Shown here: positions 1 to 6,190 of the stretch, piece after piece
Layout: every line of letters begins with the position of its first letter
Numbering within the stretch: the first letter of the stretch is position 1
Assembly: GCA_003663525.1 (NCBI GenBank)
Contig: QMUF01000018.1
Coordinates: 1 to 15,726 of the forward strand
Direction: 5' to 3'
Origin: Thermococci archaeon
Lineage (GTDB): Archaea; Methanobacteriota_B; Thermococci; Thermococcales; Thermococcaceae
DNA length: 15,726 nucleotides
Notes under the pieces: generated by a model
What the model was told of the DNA's origin: nothing
Seen by the model: the letters and a program-made list of their open reading frames with translations, nothing else
Database searches by the model: none
Position numbers and translations under genes: made by a program

Positions 1-155
1 AGTGCTTCAATAATTTGAAAAGTAGCCGGCGATTCCCTCGTTGGAGAGATAGCCGGTAGTGGCCGTGTGAACCGGCCAGTGAGAGTGAGGCTACCGGCAA
101 CGGGATGCTGAATGAACTCTCACAAAACCCCACCCTTCAGGACGGGGTAGTTCAC
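1..155 (+). mobile_element. IS200/IS605 (TnpB-type) right-end remnant
   Basis: The stretch is much richer in G+C than the DNA to its right and ends in a hairpin (128-147) of the form CCCCACCC-TTCA-GGACGGGG followed by TAGTTCAC. From memory, IS200/IS605 elements of Thermococcales end in the same way with a perfect CCCCACCC/GGGTGGGG hairpin, so two stem positions have decayed here. A short open frame from base 3 stops at 57-59 and could be the tail of a tnpB gene lying mostly outside the window, but it is too short to recognise. No tnpA or intact tnpB is visible. The element is either cut by the window edge or is a relic; which one cannot be told from here. Confidence 0.5.
35..150 (+). ncRNA. 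Structured RNA, probable TnpB omega/reRNA scaffold
   Basis: Nested helices can be read directly. GCCGGTAG (52-59) pairs with CTACCGGC (91-98). Immediately inside it, TGGCC (60-64) pairs with GGCCA (74-78). Outside it, CCC-T-CGTTG (35-43) can pair with CAACGGG (98-104), sharing base 98. A terminal hairpin lies at 128-147. This density of GC pairing in an AT-rich genome suggests a functional RNA. TnpB elements produce a guide RNA from the 3' end of tnpB through the element's right end, which fits the position. An alternative is one of the high-GC non-coding RNAs described in Pyrococcus, or an inactive relic. Confidence 0.5.
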
Positions 156-390
156 TTATCTCAAAGAGATCCAGAGAGGATATTTTGGGACGACACCTCA
201 ATTATCTGCCAACTAGTCGGAAATCCTCCAATTCATCATGCCTAATCCAAAATAACGAACGAAAGTTTTATTATGTCAAAAATTGAACTGAATATAAGAT
301 AATTTACTCTAATAAATTATGTTCCTCTGATTACTGATCATTTCTAATCAGAAACCCTATATGGTTTGAGCAATAATAGATAGTAGTGGG
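156..390. other. Intergenic region with no gene seen
   Basis: AT-rich spacer between the element end and the first gene. No open frame of credible length was found on either strand. It holds A/T-rich promoter-like stretches (for example around 261-269 and 356-363) and the inverted repeat listed separately at 326-352. Confidence 0.6.
326..352. repeat. 8-bp inverted repeat upstream of the wHTH gene
   Basis: TCTGATTA (326-333) and TAATCAGA (345-352) are perfect reverse complements separated by 11 bases. The pair lies 39 bp ahead of the start of the winged-helix regulator and just upstream of a CTATATGG promoter-like stretch (356-363). It could be an operator for autoregulation; this is inferred from position only. 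Confidence 0.4.
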
Positions 391-843
391 ATGAGGATGC
401 CAGAAGACCAAGATGTGGAGAAGCTCTCAGAAGAGGTCAAAACCTTAAGGAAAGCCCTTAATGAACTTATGAAGAGTTTTGAACTAGTTTCTAGTCTGGC
501 TGAGAACTATCTCCGCCTAATAAACATATACGCTCAATACGGAGGACTAGGAATAGATGTAGTCGTCCCCCAACTACGACATGACCCCATTGCAAGAGAA
601 ATTGTGAAGATTCTTTTTGATCTAAAAAGTGCCAATATAAGCCAGATAGCCCAAGAATTAAAGAAAAGAAGAGGGAAAGCATCAAGAAATACTGTTAGAG
701 AGAAACTCCACCACTTGATTGAGCTCAACATTGTCGAGGAAGCTAAAGGAGAGAGAGGAAATACTTATGCCCTTAAGAAAGAAGTGCTCAATAAGTGGTT
801 TGATTTGATCGGAATCCCAATTAAGTTTGACCAAACAGAATAA
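391..843 (+). CDS. Winged-helix transcriptional regulator with N-terminal coiled coil
   Basis: The 150-aa product has a heptad-like, charged N-terminal helix (about residues 5-50) and a C-terminal winged-helix domain (about 66-140). The helix-turn-helix is seen in ANISQIAQELKKRRG and RNTVREKLHHLIELNIVEEA, followed by a wing (KGERGNTYALKK). It is probably a DNA-binding regulator that dimerises through its N-terminus; the target is unknown. The start is uncertain between the ATG at 391 and the in-frame ATG at 397, because the purine-rich stretch GTGGGATGAGG overlaps the first. It is the first gene of a tight same-strand set, with the next start 17 bases after its stop, so it may regulate that set. 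An inverted repeat upstream could be its site. Confidence 0.75.
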   Translation: MRMPEDQDVEKLSEEVKTLRKALNELMKSFELVSSLAENYLRLINIYAQYGGLGIDVVVPQLRHDPIAREIVKILFDLKSANISQIAQELKKRRGKASRNTVREKLHHLIELNIVEEAKGERGNTYALKKEVLNKWFDLIGIPIKFDQTE

Positions 844-860
844 TTATTGAGGTGATTGAA

Positions 861-1448
861 ATGGAATTTGATGAAAAATTTGGAAATGAAATAAAAAAGA
901 AAATTGAAAAAGCTATGGAAAGTGAGGGTGGAGCAAAAAAATTCATCGAAGAAACAATTAAAGAGCTCACAAGAGAACTCAGAGAAGCAAAGAGCGAGGA
1001 AGATATGAAATTAATTGAAAGGAAAATTGAAATGCTTGAAGACATGCTTAACGCATACCAAAGGAAGAAAGGAGGCGAAGAAGATGCAGAAGAAGTCAGT
1101 GAAATCCTCAGTGCAGTCTCAGAGCACCTGCCAAAAATAATGGACTCAATTTTCGGCCCCATAAAGGAACTCCTAAACGATGTATATGATCCAGAAAAGG
1201 CCGAAAAATTCGGAAAAAATGTAGCAAGCTTTTATAAAGAGCTTGTTGGAGCTGGAATGGATCCAGACAAGGCCTTTGAGCTCACTAAAGAGTACATGGA
1301 AAGCATGAACATTATAAAGACCCTTGTGGGCGCCTTTATGAAAGAAAAGATGGGTAAAATTGAGGGCCTTAAAGAACTCCAAAACCTCGGAAAGAAAAAG
1401 AAGAGAGAGATAGAGATCGAGGAGGAAGAATTTGAGGAGGAGCTTTGA
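861..1448 (+). CDS. Conserved-type hypothetical protein, coiled coil with acidic tail
   Basis: Not recognised as a named family. The 195-aa product is almost entirely helical and highly charged. It has a coiled-coil-like first third (residues 5-70), a more hydrophobic middle containing EILSAVSEHLPKIMDSIFGPIKELL, a further helical region around YKELVGAGMDPDKAFELTKEYM, and a lysine patch followed by a poly-glutamate C-terminus. There is no signal peptide or membrane segment. The start chosen is ATG 861, with GGTGAT at 851-856 and a 4-base spacer; an in-frame GTG at 852 lies inside that ribosome-binding site and is unlikely to be used. The next gene starts inside its stop codon (TGATG), so the two are probably translationally coupled and may act together. 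Confidence 0.7.
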   Translation: MEFDEKFGNEIKKKIEKAMESEGGAKKFIEETIKELTRELREAKSEEDMKLIERKIEMLEDMLNAYQRKKGGEEDAEEVSEILSAVSEHLPKIMDSIFGPIKELLNDVYDPEKAEKFGKNVASFYKELVGAGMDPDKAFELTKEYMESMNIIKTLVGAFMKEKMGKIEGLKELQNLGKKKKREIEIEEEEFEEEL

Positions 1449-1726
1449 TGATTTTCCCCCTCCTTCTATCTTTCCTGCGATTAATGTGGATTCTACCCAA
1501 AATGTTATGGCAATTTGCTGGAATGAAAAGAGCGATCAATAAAGGCAAGAGAAAATTCAAAAAAAGTCTAGTTAAAAATGGCATTCCCAAAGAACTTGCA
1601 GAAGACCTTGCGAATGATTATGCTCTTCTGAATGAAATTCTAAACATTAAGGGAATCCTAAAAGTAGCTAAGACTTATTCTTGGCATACTGGGCATAATA
1701 TACCAAGGCTCTCAAGAGATCGTTGA
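1448..1726 (+). CDS. Small basic protein with hydrophobic N-terminus
   Basis: Unrecognised 92-aa product. The first 26 residues (MIFPLLLSFLRLMWILPKML...) are hydrophobic enough for a membrane anchor. They are followed by a strongly basic stretch (KRAINKGKRKFKKSL) and a helix containing GIPKELAEDLANDYALLNEIL. The start is ATG 1448, overlapping the previous stop as TGATG and preceded by GGAGG at 1437-1441. The last 20 residues are encoded opposite the 3' end of the minus-strand GTPase gene (59-bp antisense overlap) and look less protein-like (YSWHTGHNIPRLSRDR), so the ancestral stop may have been earlier. The context suggests a membrane partner for the preceding coiled-coil protein; the function is unknown. 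Confidence 0.6.
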   Translation: MIFPLLLSFLRLMWILPKMLWQFAGMKRAINKGKRKFKKSLVKNGIPKELAEDLANDYALLNEILNIKGILKVAKTYSWHTGHNIPRLSRDR

Positions 1727-2237
1727 ACCCCTCAAAGGTCACTAAAGAAAGCATTACTGGCCTCTGCTCTAACCTTTTTTCAATAATTTCCCTAAGTTCG
1801 TCAACTTTTTCTTTCGGTATGAGATCTATCTTGTTGACAACCACTATTATCGGTTTTTCATATCTGAATTTAAGGATATGATGAAGCTTTTCCATTCCCC
1901 TATGAAGGCCATATTGAGCATCTATCATGTGTATCACTACATCAGCAGATACAATCTCCTCTATAAGCTCTTTGAACTTCCCCTCACTTAAAACCTTCCC
2001 CCTTAGTTCGTGTTGGGGATCATATAATCCAGCCGTATCGATTAAAACCAGCTCATCTGCTCCCCCAAAAGGATTTTTCATTGTCTTTGGTATTTTAACT
2101 GTTCCAAAAACCTTTTTAATGACTCTTTTGGTTGTTCCAGGGACTGGCATGGTTTCCGAAATTTTCTCTCCAAGAAGAGCATTCATTAGAGTAGACTTCC
2201 CAACATTCTCAGCACCTATAATCGCAACCTTTATCAT
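1668..2237 (-). CDS. Small Era/Der-like GTP-binding protein
   Basis: The 189-aa product is little more than a G domain. G1 is GAENVGKS (8-15), the switch I threonine lies in PGTTKR (33-38), G3 is DTAG (67-70) and G4 is NKID (135-138). The G5 position reads SLVT (164-167) rather than the usual SA-K/L. These features place it in the TrmE-Era-EngA-type GTPases. No KH domain or other RNA-binding extension follows, so its partner cannot be guessed. The start at 2237 is preceded on the minus strand by GGTGGTGA. It is divergent from the OB-fold gene (53 bp apart) and convergent and overlapping with the small basic protein gene. Confidence 0.85.
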   Translation of the reverse strand: MIKVAIIGAENVGKSTLMNALLGEKISETMPVPGTTKRVIKKVFGTVKIPKTMKNPFGGADELVLIDTAGLYDPQHELRGKVLSEGKFKELIEEIVSADVVIHMIDAQYGLHRGMEKLHHILKFRYEKPIIVVVNKIDLIPKEKVDELREIIEKRLEQRPVMLSLVTFEGFNDLLRALVYYAQYAKNKS

Positions 2238-2290
2238 ATCTCACCACCAAATTATCTTCATGATTATTACATTATAAGGGTGATGGGGAG

Positions 2291-2605
2291 ATGCCTAAAA
2301 GGCTCAAGTTCGGTCACAACTATTATTATATCCTCAGCATTGATGAATTAAAAAGGGGAGAATTTCGAGGGAGGAATGTCATGATAGAAGGTATTGTAGA
2401 AGACAAAGTTACTGTAGAGTTCCTCCCCATGGAGCTACCGAGTTACAGAACGACTTTTCATATGAATGGTCTTAAGATCGAATTTTCTGGAATCCCTCAT
2501 ATCGGCCAAGGTGATGTTGTCAAAGTATATGGAAGATTCATTGGAGATGGGATCATTGCAAAGGCCATTGAGACGAATAGATCCCTATACGTAACGGAGG
2601 AATAA
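2291..2605 (+). CDS. Small OB-fold-like protein
   Basis: The 104-aa product contains the strand pattern of an OB fold: FRGRNVMIEGIVEDKV, a central NGLKIEFSGI, and QGDVVKVYGRFIGDGIIAKAIE. The last segment resembles the closing strands of nucleic-acid-binding OB domains and of CcmE-like proteins. No catalytic residues are visible, and there is no signal peptide or membrane helix. The start at 2291 has GGTGATGGGGAG just upstream. The HD-domain gene starts 2 bases after its stop, so the two are almost certainly co-transcribed. A nucleic-acid- or nucleotide-binding role is an inference from the fold only. Confidence 0.65.
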   Translation: MPKRLKFGHNYYYILSIDELKRGEFRGRNVMIEGIVEDKVTVEFLPMELPSYRTTFHMNGLKIEFSGIPHIGQGDVVKVYGRFIGDGIIAKAIETNRSLYVTEE

Positions 2606-2607
2606 GA

Positions 2608-3147
2608 ATGTTAGAAATCTTTCTAGAGGGAGGAAAACTTAAAAAACTCCCTCGAATGGGTTGGTTGCTTAGAGGGATTCCCAAACCAGAAAGCGTTGCC
2701 GATCATGCTTTTCGTGTGGCATTGATAACCCTATTCTTGGCAGATGAGCTTAGAAAGAAAGGGATAAACATTAATGTGGAGAGAGCTCTTAAAATAGCAA
2801 TTCTTCATGATCTCGCAGAAGCAAGGATAACCGATCTCCCCCTCGATACCCAAATATATGTTGATAAGAAAAAAGCAGAGAAGAAGGCAATGATAGATAT
2901 CTTGGGAGCTGAGAAGGTAGAGTATTTTGAACTTTTCCGAGATTACGAAGAAGAAGAAAGTATTGAAGGGAAGTTGGTGAAGTTTGCAGACAAACTGGAG
3001 ACGGTTCTCCAAGCTTGGGAATACGAAAAGGCTGGATTTAAAGGATTAGAAGAATTTTGGAACGCCTTGGATTACCTAAAACAGAGCGAGTTTTATGAGT
3101 ATTTTAAAAAGCTGGTTGAAGAAATCGAAGGACTGAAAACTTATTAA
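2608..3147 (+). CDS. HD-domain 5'-nucleotidase (YfbR/HDDC2-like)
   Basis: The 179-aa product carries the full metal and phosphate set of the YfbR/HDDC2 family. It has RMGW (16-19), ESVADH (28-33) with H33, the HD pair H67-D68 followed by E71 and D76 (LHDLAEARITD), and D128 in KFADKLE. Enzymes of this family remove the phosphate from deoxynucleoside 5'-monophosphates in a divalent-metal-dependent reaction, serving nucleotide-pool balance in the cytoplasm. The length matches single-domain members. The start ATG 2608 has GGAGG at 2596-2600. It is coupled to the OB-fold gene upstream. The exact substrate is not readable from sequence. Confidence 0.85.
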   Translation: MLEIFLEGGKLKKLPRMGWLLRGIPKPESVADHAFRVALITLFLADELRKKGININVERALKIAILHDLAEARITDLPLDTQIYVDKKKAEKKAMIDILGAEKVEYFELFRDYEEEESIEGKLVKFADKLETVLQAWEYEKAGFKGLEEFWNALDYLKQSEFYEYFKKLVEEIEGLKTY

Positions 3148-3178
3148 CAAAAAAGCCCATTTCTTTTTGGTGATTAAT

Positions 3179-4051
3179 ATGGCTCTCGAAAAGTTAGGTG
3201 AGAACTTATACTTATATCCTGGAAGTCCATCCACCATGATAAAAACCGGAGAAAAAACCGTAATAATCGATCCTGGAAACGGGAGTAAGAGACATAAAGA
3301 ACTTAGAAGGGAGCTTAGAAAGATTGGGTTAGAGATTAACTATATGCTTGCCACTCACGCCCACGCAGATCATATTGCCATTGCCCCCAAACTCGATAAA
3401 CCTCTCTTCATCCATCGATACGAATTCTCAATAGCTGAAACCCCACTTAATAGAGAACTACTAACTTTTGGATCAAAGGCCCCTAAGGGGTTTTTAGTAT
3501 ACCAGTTCCCTAATGAGGTTAGAGTTCATGCTGTTTTTGACTGGAGTGATGAGCTTTTTGGACTTAGGACACTTGAACTACCTGGTCACTCCCCAGGAAT
3601 GACTGGCTTTCTAGATGAAGAAAATGCTGTGCTCTATGCTGGAGACAGCTTCTTTGGTGAAAGAGTTATAGAGAGTGTGGGTCTTCCATACTTAATAGAA
3701 CCAAACCTCTTCAAAGAATCTATAAAACGATTGATGAATTATACAGAAGAAGGTGTACTTCTCATACCTTCCCATGGCAGAAGAGTGAAGGGAGAGAAGG
3801 CCCTCAATTTGCTGGAATTCAATCTTAAACGTGTTGAAGCTGGAGAATCAAGGATACTTGAACTTCTAAAAACACCACGAAGTGCTAGCGAACTCAGTTA
3901 CTTCTTGGCAAAAAGTTTTGATGCCAAAATAACTCCCCAAACACTAGCTCTAAACCAAGTCCCTATAAGGGCAATAATAGCCGACTTGTACAATAGGGAT
4001 CTCATAGAACCTGTGATAGAGGAAGACCTCAAATGGAAAGCTAAACCCTAG
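3179..4051 (+). CDS. Metallo-beta-lactamase-fold hydrolase with C-terminal winged helix
   Basis: The 290-aa product has all the metal ligands of the fold: D31 (IIDPG), the signature THAHADH (H60, H62, D64, H65), H137 in PGHSPG, D156 in AGDSFF and H199 in PSHGR. After the catalytic domain comes a helix-rich tail (LELLKTPRSASELSYFL ... RAIIADLYNRDLIEPV) resembling the winged helix found after the MBL domain in LACTB2-type proteins. It is probably a hydrolase (thioester, phosphodiester or glyoxalase-like); the substrate is unknown. The start ATG 3179 has GGTGAT at 3169-3174 with a 4-base spacer; the in-frame TTG at 3167 overlaps that site and is not preferred. Its end overlaps the convergent Cas4-like gene by 11 bp. 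Confidence 0.8.
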   Translation: MALEKLGENLYLYPGSPSTMIKTGEKTVIIDPGNGSKRHKELRRELRKIGLEINYMLATHAHADHIAIAPKLDKPLFIHRYEFSIAETPLNRELLTFGSKAPKGFLVYQFPNEVRVHAVFDWSDELFGLRTLELPGHSPGMTGFLDEENAVLYAGDSFFGERVIESVGLPYLIEPNLFKESIKRLMNYTEEGVLLIPSHGRRVKGEKALNLLEFNLKRVEAGESRILELLKTPRSASELSYFLAKSFDAKITPQTLALNQVPIRAIIADLYNRDLIEPVIEEDLKWKAKP

Positions 4052-4661
4052 ACCCATTTCCAGAACATATATAATAATAAGGGCAGAACCTGCAGGTGTA
4101 GTCATTCCATCCTTTCGGAGCTACTTCCCTTTCATAGTGTTTCTTTATTACATAGAATTGCTTAACAGTGTCTTTAAAAAGCTTCTCATCATACGGAATC
4201 TCAAAGGCCTTGAAGTTTTTCCCTTTTACTACAGGAAATTTAGAGAAGTCTATGCCATCCAAAACTTTCTTTGGCCTCTCGTGAAGTCTGACATAATACA
4301 AGTAGCCATATTCACTTTCCGCCCAACGCAGATAAATGTTTAACTGGGCCAGATGATAATCATGTGGAATCCTAGGAAGAGATGTCTTCCCTTTAATTTC
4401 AATTGGATAGTTTTTATAAGCATCTATCCTACCGTGGATCTCAAGACCGAGACGGGGAGATTTGAGAATAATATGTTTCTCAAGCTCAAACCCAAACCTG
4501 CGTTTGAGGATATCACCAAGAACATTATGGGTGTTAATTCCCTGTTCAAGTCTGACTCTCACAAAATCGGGCCATTTTTCTTTATAACCCTTAAGACGGA
4601 AGTATATCCTTCTGGGGCATGTCATCGCTTCGCTTGCATAAAACTCCAGCATTTCATTCAT
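4041..4661 (-). CDS. Cas4-like PD-(D/E)XK nuclease with Fe-S cysteines
   Basis: The 206-aa product shows the Cas4/RecB-type nuclease layout. It has an N-terminal cysteine C15 (MTCPRR), H45 (GINTHNVLG), D80 (HGRIDAYK), the E-x-K pair E88/K90 (IEIKGK), a QLNIYLRW helix in place of motif QxxxY, and a C-terminal cysteine trio C190, C193, C199 (CRFCPYYYIC). With C15 these can hold a 4Fe-4S cluster. Cas4 proteins are DNA exonucleases, usually with CRISPR adaptation genes, but stand-alone archaeal relatives are common and have been linked to DNA repair. No cas gene or repeat array is present here. The start at 4661 is preceded by AGGGGGAG. A C/D box sRNA lies just upstream on the same strand. Confidence 0.8.
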   Translation of the reverse strand: MNEMLEFYASEAMTCPRRIYFRLKGYKEKWPDFVRVRLEQGINTHNVLGDILKRRFGFELEKHIILKSPRLGLEIHGRIDAYKNYPIEIKGKTSLPRIPHDYHLAQLNIYLRWAESEYGYLYYVRLHERPKKVLDGIDFSKFPVVKGKNFKAFEIPYDEKLFKDTVKQFYVIKKHYEREVAPKGWNDYTCRFCPYYYICSGNGSRV

Positions 4662-4698
4662 TCAAGCTCCCCCTAAATTTTAAAGGACCTTGTTTAAC

Positions 4699-4754
4699 GC
4701 GTCAGCTAATACCGACGTCATCATCGACTCAGACTGGGCAAGGCCCATCATCCG
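4699..4754 (-). ncRNA. C/D box guide sRNA (2'-O-methylation guide)
   Basis: Read on the minus strand, the elements are: box C ATGATGG (4751-4745, one mismatch to RTGATGA), a 12-nt guide GCCTTGCCCAGT, box D' CTGA (4732-4729), a 4-nt spacer GTCG, a perfect box C' ATGATGA (4724-4718), a 12-nt guide CGTCGGTATTAG, and box D CTGA (4705-4702). GCG before box C pairs with CGC after box D, closing the terminal stem. The 12/4/12 spacing is the classic archaeal design that binds L7Ae, Nop5 and fibrillarin. By the N+5 rule it would methylate U in CUAAUACCGACG and G in ACUGGGCAAGGC. I could not assign the RNA targets. Confidence 0.85.
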
Positions 4755-4777
4755 CTAATCAAAATAGCACTTTAAGG

Positions 4778-4789
4778 TTTAAAATATTT
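4778..4789 (-). promoter_or_regulatory. TATA box for the C/D sRNA
   Basis: The minus strand reads AATATTTTAAAC about 25-30 bases ahead of the predicted 5' end of the sRNA (about 4755). Position and composition fit an archaeal TATA element, suggesting the sRNA has its own promoter rather than being read through from the gene upstream. Confidence 0.45.
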
Positions 4790-4804
4790 TAGGAAAAAGA
4801 AAAA

Positions 4805-5149
4805 TCAACTTCTTGTCTTCAAAAGAGAGCCTTTCTTTATCGAGTAGCTCAACCCATAAGCGGGCCATAAACCGGGCGGCATTGAATAGTGATGAAGGTT
4901 TCTAAGGATCTTTTCTGCATGTTCCTTACTATTGGCAACAACTTTAAGTCTATCCCTACTTAGTTCAACTGTCCCGTTGGGGAGCTTAAGAATAACTCTA
5001 TCTCCAATTACATCAGGTTTAGCCCTCATTAAAAGAGCCCTTAAATCCCTATAGGCATCATCCGTTATTTTCTGTTCAATGACGCTTTCTCTCTTCTTTG
5101 ATTTCAAAATTTTGCTCAACCAAAAACTACTCGACGATTCATCATCCAT
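4805..5149 (-). CDS. Hypothetical protein, unknown function
   Basis: Unrecognised 114-aa basic protein. It has a serine-rich N-terminus (MDDESSSSFWLSKIL), a charged helix around ITDDAYRDLRALLMRA, a strand-rich middle (GDRVILKLPNGTVELSRDRLKVV), a helix (KEHAEKILRNLHH), and a proline/aromatic segment (MPPGLWPAYGLSY) before a basic tail. There is no signal peptide, membrane helix or cysteine motif. The start ATG 5149 has GGAGGT upstream on the minus strand, somewhat far away (10 bases), and a TATA-like CTTAAAAAG further up. It is transcribed toward the C/D sRNA and Cas4-like gene but separated from the latter by about 140 bp. Confidence 0.65.
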   Translation of the reverse strand: MDDESSSSFWLSKILKSKKRESVIEQKITDDAYRDLRALLMRAKPDVIGDRVILKLPNGTVELSRDRLKVVANSKEHAEKILRNLHHYSMPPGLWPAYGLSYSIKKGSLLKTRS

Positions 5150-5199
5150 TGTTAAACTCTACCTCCAGTGAGGTTCTCAGATGATTATGGGGAATACTC

Positions 5200-5209
5200 C
5201 TTTTTAAGC
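5200..5209 (-). promoter_or_regulatory. TATA box of the 114-aa protein gene
   Basis: The minus strand reads GCTTAAAAAG preceded by an A-rich stretch like a BRE. It lies about 55 bp ahead of the start codon at 5149, predicting transcription from about 5180 and a leader of about 30 nt carrying GGAGGT. Confidence 0.45.
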
Positions 5210-5293
5210 TTTTTCTATCGTTTTTCGCCGAAATGACCGAATTATATCTGAATTTGAGAGGTTAAGCAATGCCACTAATTAAAACAAGGAAAA

Positions 5294-5303
5294 CAATATA
5301 AAC
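5294..5303 (+). promoter_or_regulatory. TATA box giving a leaderless TYW2 mRNA
   Basis: The AATATAAAC core is centred about 25 bp before the ATG at 5324, the usual distance from an archaeal TATA box to the transcription start. No Shine-Dalgarno sequence is present in CAAATTTCCTTCG directly ahead of the ATG. Together these predict that transcription starts at or within a few bases of the start codon. Confidence 0.6.
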
Positions 5304-5323
5304 CCTTCAGCAAATTTCCTTCG

Positions 5324-6166
5324 ATGACAAGGAGAACTCAGTTAATAAAACCGCGCATAAGAGAGATACTAAGCAACATTCTTTCCCCCGAGTTAGTTAG
5401 CCTTCTCCCCAAACACTGGGCCCAATTAGGGGATGTTTTGATACTCCCCCTCAGGGAAGAGCTTTTGCCGTATAAGAAGGAAATTGCAAAGGTTTATGCA
5501 GAGGTTTTAGGCGTGAAAACTGTCTTAAGAAAGGGAAGAATTGGAGGAGAATTCAGAGAAACCAACTACGAGATAATTTATGGGAGTGACCCGATAACGA
5601 TCCACAAGGAAAACGGTGTCTTCTACAAGCTCGATGCCTCCAAAGTAATGTTCTCCCCGGCAAATGTTAAGGAAAGGGTTAGAATGGCAAGCATAGCAAA
5701 GCCCAATGAGCTCGTGGTCGATATGTTTGCTGGTATAGGACATCTAAGCCTGCCTATAGCGAAGCACTGCAAAGCAAAGGTTATAGCGATCGAAAAGAGC
5801 CCCTACACGTTCAGATTTTTAGTGGAGAACATTGAACTTAACAAAGTGCAGGACAGAATGGCCGCTTACAACATTGACAACCGCGAGTTCAAGGGAGAAA
5901 ACATAGCCGATAGAATCCTAATGGGCTATGTGGTGAAGACTCCCAAGTTCATTCCCAAAGCCCTTGAAATAGCCAAGGATGGAGCAATAATTCACTACCA
6001 CAACACAGTTCCTGAAAGGCTGATGCCGGAAGAACCTTTTAGAACCTTCCAAGAAACGGCAAAGGAATACAACTATGGGGCCGAGCTCTTGGAGAGCAGA
6101 ATAATCAAACGCTACGCCCCGGGAGTATGGCATGTGGTTTTAGATATCAGGGTTTTTAAAAAATAG
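5324..6166 (+). CDS. taw2: tRNA wybutosine-synthesizing protein 2 (aTYW2)
   Basis: The 280-aa class I SAM-dependent enzyme matches archaeal TYW2 in length. An N-terminal half resembling Trm5 (SKVMFSPANVKERVRMA, 106-122) is followed by SAM motif I VDMFAGIGHLSLP (132-144), acidic residue E157 (IAIEKSP), and a late IIHYHNTVPE segment. The GIGHLSLP and HNTVPE signatures separate TYW2 from its paralogue Trm5, which has GVGPF and an N-x-P-P type motif. TYW2 transfers the 3-amino-3-carboxypropyl group of SAM to the imG-14/yW-86 intermediate at guanosine 37 of tRNA-Phe. No Shine-Dalgarno precedes the ATG, and a TATA box sits 25 bp upstream, so the message is probably leaderless. Confidence 0.85.
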   Translation: MTRRTQLIKPRIREILSNILSPELVSLLPKHWAQLGDVLILPLREELLPYKKEIAKVYAEVLGVKTVLRKGRIGGEFRETNYEIIYGSDPITIHKENGVFYKLDASKVMFSPANVKERVRMASIAKPNELVVDMFAGIGHLSLPIAKHCKAKVIAIEKSPYTFRFLVENIELNKVQDRMAAYNIDNREFKGENIADRILMGYVVKTPKFIPKALEIAKDGAIIHYHNTVPERLMPEEPFRTFQETAKEYNYGAELLESRIIKRYAPGVWHVVLDIRVFKK

Positions 6167-6190
6167 TTAATCATAAGTTGCCCAAGCAGT

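Noticed and set aside
228..240. Perfect C-box-like ATGATGA on the minus strand in the left intergenic region
   Set aside because: No D' or D box CTGA at the required spacing and no second C box, so it does not form a C/D sRNA.
3917..4676. CRISPR array or cas operon near the Cas4-like gene
   Set aside because: No regularly spaced repeats and no other cas genes are present in the window.
5150..5323. Second C/D sRNA between the 114-aa gene and TYW2 (ATGACCG ... CTGA on the plus strand)
   Set aside because: The C box matches poorly, spacing is wrong and there is no C'/D' pair; the sequence is better explained as two divergent promoters.
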